A DNA stretch of 8,482 bases from Desulfobacteraceae bacterium 4572_19 (GTDB taxonomy: Bacteria; Desulfobacterota; Desulfobacteria; Desulfobacterales; NBLS01): assembly GCA_002084385.1 (NCBI GenBank), contig NBLS01000023.1, positions 1 to 8,482 on the forward strand. The letters run 5' to 3'. The position numbers were made by a program, and so were the translations under genes. The notes beneath the pieces are model-generated. The model did not search any database, had not been told where the DNA came from, and saw only the letters and a list, made by a program, of their open reading frames with translations. Numbering within the stretch: position 1 is the stretch's first letter; every line of letters begins with the position of its first letter. Shown here one piece after another: positions 4,500-8,482 of the stretch.

Positions 4500-6890
4500 T
4501 TGTTGTCTCTTTATACAAATTTAAAAACCATACATGGTAAGCAAATATCCAAACAACAAATACCTTGTAATATAAAATTTACTTTTTTCATATTACTTTT
4601 TTTATTTTTATTTATTGTTGTGTTACCAGTCTTCTCCCATGCTGGAACAGATGATTCTGTAAAACAGCTTTTTTCTGATAAAAATTCTAATGAATCATGG
4701 CATATTACCGCAGATGAATTTAATTATGATAACAATCTTGAACACTATATTGCAACAGGAGATGTTGTACTTGTAAAAGGTAAAAGACGGATTTCTGCCG
4801 ATTACGCCAAATTTGACAATAAGAATATGACTGTTTTGGCAAAAGGCAGTGTAGTTTTAACTACAAACGGGGATATTATTACTGGAACCAGTATGCACCT
4901 TGATCTTGTTAATGAAACAGGTGTTATCGACAACGGCTCCATATTTATTAAAGAGAAGCATTTCTATATACAAGGTGATAAACTTATTAAAGAGGGAGAA
5001 AATGAGTACTCCATTGATAATGCACAATTAACATCATGTAATGGAAAAGTTCCCGACTGGAAAATCACCGGACGAAAGCTTAATATAACCATCGAAGGAT
5101 ATGGAACTATAAAACATGCTACCCTATGGGCAAAAAAATTACCTGTAGTATATACACCCTATTTTATTTTTCCGGTCAAACGCAAACGACAAACAGGGTT
5201 TCTCCTTCCGAAAGTTGGAAGTTCAACCAGAAAAGGTTTTGAATATCAGCAGCCATTTTTCTGGGCAATCAACGATAATACAGATGCAACATTTTATGAA
5301 TACTACATGTCAAAACGAGGATTTATGAATGGTGTGGAATATCGTTATGTTCTTGATGAAAATTCAAAGGGAACGATGATGTTTAATTATCTAAGAGACA
5401 ATGAGACGGATACAGGTGGAGATTCTAGTGAAAAGTGGGGTTATGAGGGTGATAACTATCTTCGTCCAAACTCTGATAGATATTGGTTTCGTATGAAGAA
5501 TAATCAAAAACTACCGGCTGGTTTTACTGCAAAATTAGATGTGGATGTTGTAAGTGATCAAGATTATCTAACAGAATTTAAGGAAGGTTTTACAGGGTAT
5601 GAAAAAACATCAGCATATTTTACTGACGTTTTTGGCAGATCCATTGACGACTACGATAATAATGAGCGTTTAAACAGGCTTAATATCAGCAAAAGCTGGA
5701 CGAACTATATTTTTAATGGTGATCTTAGATGGTATGATAATATTGTAAAAGAAAATCCGGGAGAAAAAAATACAACCCTCCAGCAGTTACCAAAACTTGA
5801 ATTTGACGGGGTAAAGCAACAATTATTTAATTCTCCTTTTTATTTCACCCTCGATTCTGAATACTCATATTTTTACAGATTGGATGAAGAGACATTTGTC
5901 TCTGAAGGTGAAAAAGACCTTGTAAGGGGACAAAGGGTGGATATCTATCCGCGATTTTATTTACCATACAGATTTGATAATTTCTTTACCTTTGAGCCGT
6001 CAGTGGGGTTAAGGGAAACGGCATGGTACGTTGATGATTATGAGCATACTCTTTCTAAAGACGATGGAGCAATTCACAGAGAACTTTATGATATCAAACT
6101 TGATCTTTCTACATTAATGGATAAGGTTTTTGACGTGAACTTATCCGGTATAGATAAAGTAAAACACTCTATTAAACCACAGGTTGTTTATGAATATATG
6201 CCGGACGGTAATAAAGATAATTTTCCATATTTTGATTCCATAGATGATATGGAAAAGAAAAATATTATTACATACTCTTTAACAAACACATTTACATTTA
6301 GAAAAAAACTTAAACTTACTAAAAAACCAGAACTTCCGGCATTTAAAAAAACAGATGCTTATATTCCTGTTGAATATCTTTATCAGCAGATGTTATGGAT
6401 GAAGTTAGAACAAAGCTATGATATTGATAAGGAGAGGTCAGACTTACCGGAACCTTTTTCTTCCATTAAGTGCGAATTAACAATTACACCTTTTAACTAT
6501 CTTGCATTTCGGGGAGATACCACATGGTCACCATATGATAATGAGTTTAGAACCGGTAATGCGGGAATAATGGTATCAGATTACAGAGGAGACAGTATTA
6601 CCACCGAGTACCGCTATACAGGAGATAATGTATTTGATGAAGATGATGAACTGCTCACCCCAACAAAATCCATATACACTAACGCTCAGGTTCGACTTAA
6701 TAAGTTAATGTTAATATATGGTGTGTATGAACATAGTCTTCTTGAAAGTAAAACTCTTAAATCCGGTATAGGTTTTTTATACGAAGCTCAATGCTGGTCC
6801 ATTGATATTTTATATACTAAAGAGGAAAATGATAAAAAAATTGCCTTTATGATTAATTTATACGGACTTGGGAAAACAGGAAATAAATGA
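4500..6890 (+). CDS. lptD: LPS assembly outer-membrane protein LptD
   Basis: LptD is the outer-membrane beta-barrel that, with LptE, inserts lipopolysaccharide into the outer leaflet. Start chosen: TTG at 4500, eight bases after AAGGAG (4486-4491). The frame is open back to a TTG at 4419, but that start has no ribosome binding site and would translate the hairpin repeat. No in-frame ATG precedes the signal peptide. From 4500 the protein has 796 residues: a long polar n-region (1-26), a hydrophobic core (27-45), and predicted cleavage after SHA48. An LptA/OstA-like beta-jellyroll spans about 66-180 (ITADEFNYD, ATGDVVL, GDIITG). TSCNGKVPDW (179-188) and FPVKRKRQTGFLLP (224-237) are typical of the jellyroll-barrel junction, and the barrel fills the rest. 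Cysteines C180 and C765 lie where E. coli has its disulfide partners. The stop overlaps the next gene in ATGA. Confidence 0.92.
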   Translation: MLSLYTNLKTIHGKQISKQQIPCNIKFTFFILLFLFLFIVVLPVFSHAGTDDSVKQLFSDKNSNESWHITADEFNYDNNLEHYIATGDVVLVKGKRRISADYAKFDNKNMTVLAKGSVVLTTNGDIITGTSMHLDLVNETGVIDNGSIFIKEKHFYIQGDKLIKEGENEYSIDNAQLTSCNGKVPDWKITGRKLNITIEGYGTIKHATLWAKKLPVVYTPYFIFPVKRKRQTGFLLPKVGSSTRKGFEYQQPFFWAINDNTDATFYEYYMSKRGFMNGVEYRYVLDENSKGTMMFNYLRDNETDTGGDSSEKWGYEGDNYLRPNSDRYWFRMKNNQKLPAGFTAKLDVDVVSDQDYLTEFKEGFTGYEKTSAYFTDVFGRSIDDYDNNERLNRLNISKSWTNYIFNGDLRWYDNIVKENPGEKNTTLQQLPKLEFDGVKQQLFNSPFYFTLDSEYSYFYRLDEETFVSEGEKDLVRGQRVDIYPRFYLPYRFDNFFTFEPSVGLRETAWYVDDYEHTLSKDDGAIHRELYDIKLDLSTLMDKVFDVNLSGIDKVKHSIKPQVVYEYMPDGNKDNFPYFDSIDDMEKKNIITYSLTNTFTFRKKLKLTKKPELPAFKKTDAYIPVEYLYQQMLWMKLEQSYDIDKERSDLPEPFSSIKCELTITPFNYLAFRGDTTWSPYDNEFRTGNAGIMVSDYRGDSITTEYRYTGDNVFDEDDELLTPTKSIYTNAQVRLNKLMLIYGVYEHSLLESKTLKSGIGFLYEAQCWSIDILYTKEENDKKIAFMINLYGLGKTGNK

Positions 6891-7417
6891 TAAAAACAAG
6901 CAATGAACTCAATTGGTATGTATTGCATACGAGAAGTAAATTTGAGAATGTTGTAAATGACAGTCTCTTAAAAAAATCAATGGAATCTTTTCTTCCAAAA
7001 ATTAAGGTTCGAAGTAAACGCAAGGACAGAAAGGCTATTATATCGGTGCCTCTTTTTCCCGGATATGTTTTTATTAAAACTTCTATTAGAGCAGATATCC
7101 ATTTAAATATTTTAAAAACAGTTGGAGTAGTCAGATTTTTGGGATTTAACGCAGGTCCTGCTCCGGTGCCTGAAGATTCAATTGAATCTTTAAAAATAAT
7201 GGTAACAGCCCAAATGCCCATAACAACAGGCTCACAATTTAAAAAGGGTGAAAAGGTTATAGTAACAAGAGGAGCACTATCAGGTACGATTGGTTTTTTT
7301 GCAAGATATGGTGGTGTCGGTCGTATTGTTATAAATATTGACGTTCTTGGACAGTTTGCTGCAGTGGATATTTCTGAAGATGATATCGAAGCCTTGCCTG
7401 ATAATATTGCCTCTTGA
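6887..7417 (+). CDS. NusG-family specialised transcription antitermination factor (NusG paralogue, UpxY/RfaH-like)
   Basis: This protein has 176 residues with the two NusG domains. The NGN domain (about 8-105) starts with WYVLHTRSKFE (10-20) and includes FLPKIKVRSKRKDRK and PLFPGYVFIK (55-64), the surface that contacts the RNA polymerase clamp in this family. A KOW domain (about 117-165) reads FKKGEKVIVTRGALSGTIGFF. The WYVLHTR opening, the absence of the longer N-terminal part of housekeeping NusG, and the position outside the secE-nusG-rplK cluster point to a specialised paralogue. Such paralogues usually promote elongation through long surface-polysaccharide or envelope operons. The start ATG overlaps the lptD stop (ATGA), with AGGA (6878-6881) close upstream, so it is translated with lptD. 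Whether it acts on its own operon or elsewhere cannot be read. The C-terminal tail is a short acidic stretch. Confidence 0.88.
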   Translation: MIKTSNELNWYVLHTRSKFENVVNDSLLKKSMESFLPKIKVRSKRKDRKAIISVPLFPGYVFIKTSIRADIHLNILKTVGVVRFLGFNAGPAPVPEDSIESLKIMVTAQMPITTGSQFKKGEKVIVTRGALSGTIGFFARYGGVGRIVINIDVLGQFAAVDISEDDIEALPDNIAS

Positions 7418-7494
7418 CTTTATGGAATTCATTTTTTAATGTCTGCCACAGTAATTGAATAAGGGTTCGCAAAAAAATAAATTGTATTTCTTGG

Positions 7495-7752
7495 ATGTTG
7501 AGATGCCTGATTGGGTTACGTTGTGAAAGCGTAGGAATATTATCGTATTTTGAGCTTTCACAACGTAATCCAACCGATGCACTAAAGAGAGAAAACCGTG
7601 TTGAAATTCGTGGTTTATTTAGCTTTTATATTAAAAACTATAAAGGTTATATTGGTCAAAATCCAAAAACAGGAAAGGATGTGTTAGTTAAACCTAAAAA
7701 ACTTCCTGTTTTTAAATGTGGTAAAGATTTAAAAGAACTAATTAATTATTAG
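7495..7752 (+). pseudogene. 5'-truncated HU/IHF-family (IHF-beta-like) gene fused to an inverted repeat
   Basis: From codon ACC at 7573 to the stop at 7752 (59 residues) the frame matches the C-terminal two thirds of HU/IHF DNA-bending proteins: TDALKRENRVEIRGLFSF, then the arm YIGQNPKTGKDVLVKPKK, then LPVFKCGKDLKELINY. The first roughly 33 residues of the family (helix 1 and the start of helix 2, needed for the dimer core) are absent. In their place, codons 1-26 are simply the translation of the long inverted repeat at 7509-7575, which happens to stay open. The ATG at 7495 has no ribosome binding site. The arm reads GQNP where the family almost always has GRNP. No missing N-terminal part is found in any frame in 7418-7494. 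It is best read as a gene remnant. A shortened protein is possible but would not fold as a normal dimer. holB starts 21 bases later. Confidence 0.8.
7509..7575. repeat. Long inverted repeat (22-base arms) at the broken end of the IHF-like gene
   Basis: Arms 7509-7530 and 7554-7575 pair at 21 of 22 positions (20 Watson-Crick, one G-T at 7515/7569, one A-C mismatch at 7510/7574) around a 23-base loop. The arms carry a TTGGGTTACG / CGTAATCCAA core, richer in GC than the surroundings, that resembles the palindromic TTGGGTTACGC-type intergenic repeats seen in many bacteria. No T-run follows on either strand, so it is not an intrinsic terminator. The right arm ends exactly where homology to the IHF-like gene begins. 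Confidence 0.75.
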
Positions 7753-7772
7753 AGGTATATGTAAAAAAAACA

Positions 7773-8482
7773 ATGTTTTATTCTTTAATTGAGCAACAGC
7801 TTCCTATTCAGATTTTACAAAATTTTTTCCTGCATAAAATTATACCTAACGCCATATTAATATCAGGAATTGAGGGTACCGGCAAAAAAAAAGCAGCTAT
7901 TACATTTGCGATGCTTTGTAATTGCCAAAGCCATAACTTTTCTGAAAGCTCAACTTTAAATCTAATTGATATGGAGCCGTGTGGAAAGTGTAGCTCATGT
8001 AAAAAAATACTATCTGCTACGCATCCTGATATACACATTATAGAGCCCGTCGGAAAATTTATTGTAATTTCACAAATTCGTTCCATGGTATCATCTCTTG
8101 TCCAAAAACCATACGAAGCTAAAATGCGTTTTATTATTATTTATGATGCACATACCATGAACGTAGAATCAGCTAATTCTCTTTTAAAATCACTTGAAGA
8201 GCCGCCTGCTCGTACAACTATTATTTTACTTTCAAGCAAGCCTTCAAATCTTTTACCAACTATTCTTTCAAGGTGCCGACAAATAAAATTTAATCCAATA
8301 TCAAAACAAACTATATTGGATACTTTAATAAATACTTACCATATTGACCCTGAAATTGCAAATATTACAGCTTCTATGGCAAATGGAAGTTTATTGATGG
8401 CATTAAAATTTGCAAATGCAGATAGTGGGACAAAAGACTGGGTCGGCATGCGTAACAGATTACTAACGGAACTTACAAACCT
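7773..8482 (+). CDS. holB: DNA polymerase III subunit delta' (clamp loader), N-terminal 236 codons; gene continues past the window
   Basis: Part of the clamp-loader complex that places the beta sliding clamp on DNA. The fragment has the AAA+ layout of delta': the opening FYSLIEQQLPIQILQNF, a P-loop-like GIEGTGKK (32-39), zinc-module cysteines C49 or C51 with CGKCSSC (70-76), DAHTMNVESANSLLKSLEEPP (125-145) corresponding to the Walker B / sensor region, then LSSKPSNLLPTILSRC with the SRC motif at 166-168, and the start of the lid domain. The start is ATG 7773. GAGG lies 17 bases upstream and is far for a ribosome binding site, but an ATG at 7759 runs straight into a stop and no other in-frame start fits. 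The gene lies 21 bases after the IHF-like remnant and is probably in the lptD transcript or one starting just before it. The C-terminal domain is outside the window. Confidence 0.92.
   Translation, partial: MFYSLIEQQLPIQILQNFFLHKIIPNAILISGIEGTGKKKAAITFAMLCNCQSHNFSESSTLNLIDMEPCGKCSSCKKILSATHPDIHIIEPVGKFIVISQIRSMVSSLVQKPYEAKMRFIIIYDAHTMNVESANSLLKSLEEPPARTTIILLSSKPSNLLPTILSRCRQIKFNPISKQTILDTLINTYHIDPEIANITASMANGSLLMALKFANADSGTKDWVGMRNRLLTELTN

Noticed and set aside
6853..7221. Minus-strand open frame opposite the NusG-like gene
   Set aside because: It is a mirror of a well supported coding region and has no family motifs.
7414..7441. TTGACT with TTTAAT as a promoter for the IHF-like gene or holB
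   Set aside because: The spacer is only 15-16 bases and the -35 overlaps the stop of the NusG-like gene; too weak to list in such AT-rich sequence.
7509..7575. Inverted repeat considered as an intrinsic terminator after the NusG-like gene
   Set aside because: There is no T-run after either arm on either strand, the loop is 23 bases, and the sequence after it is coding-derived.
7808..8086. Minus-strand open frame opposite holB
   Set aside because: holB on the plus strand has P-loop, zinc and SRC motifs across the same bases.
1..8482. tRNA or rRNA genes, CRISPR arrays, transposase genes
   Set aside because: No cloverleaf with a TTCRA arm, no regularly spaced repeats and no transposase motif was seen in the intergenic stretches.

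Overview
The window is an AT-rich stretch of chromosome from a Gram-negative bacterium, since it encodes an LPS assembly porin. The best guess is a sulfate-reducing deltaproteobacterium of the Desulfobacterales type. This is inferred from the ferredoxin start (MAFSVTVDAEKCK), the fusion of cysteine synthase to a CysRS-like domain, the style of the IHF-like remnant, and the gene set as a whole. No search was run, so the taxonomy is an inference.

Left half, minus strand (4295 down to 1): tmk (thymidylate kinase), then a cysteine synthase / cysteinyl-tRNA-synthetase-like fusion, then two unrecognised genes coupled by an ATGA overlap, then after a 213-base gap the first 13 codons of a ferredoxin. 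Tmk to the second unknown gene is probably one transcript, with gaps of 22, 61 and -4 bases. The ferredoxin probably has its own promoter with a perfect 17-base palindrome.

Right half, plus strand (4500 to 8482): lptD, a NusG-paralogue gene coupled to it by ATGA, a 5'-truncated gene of the HU/IHF family whose front is replaced by a long inverted repeat, and the first 236 codons of holB (DNA polymerase III delta'). The two halves diverge from an AT-rich intergenic region at 4296-4499.

The most notable item is the fusion protein. Its CysK half looks intact. Its CysRS half keeps all four expected zinc ligands, but the HIGH motif is replaced by NLGE and the KMSKS loop is deleted, so it is unlikely to charge tRNA in the usual way. 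Other items: two short degenerate repeat families in the intergenic regions, one forming a hairpin just before the lptD ribosome binding site; two mutually exclusive hairpins at the tmk/fusion-gene junction; and the IHF-like remnant joined to an inverted repeat.
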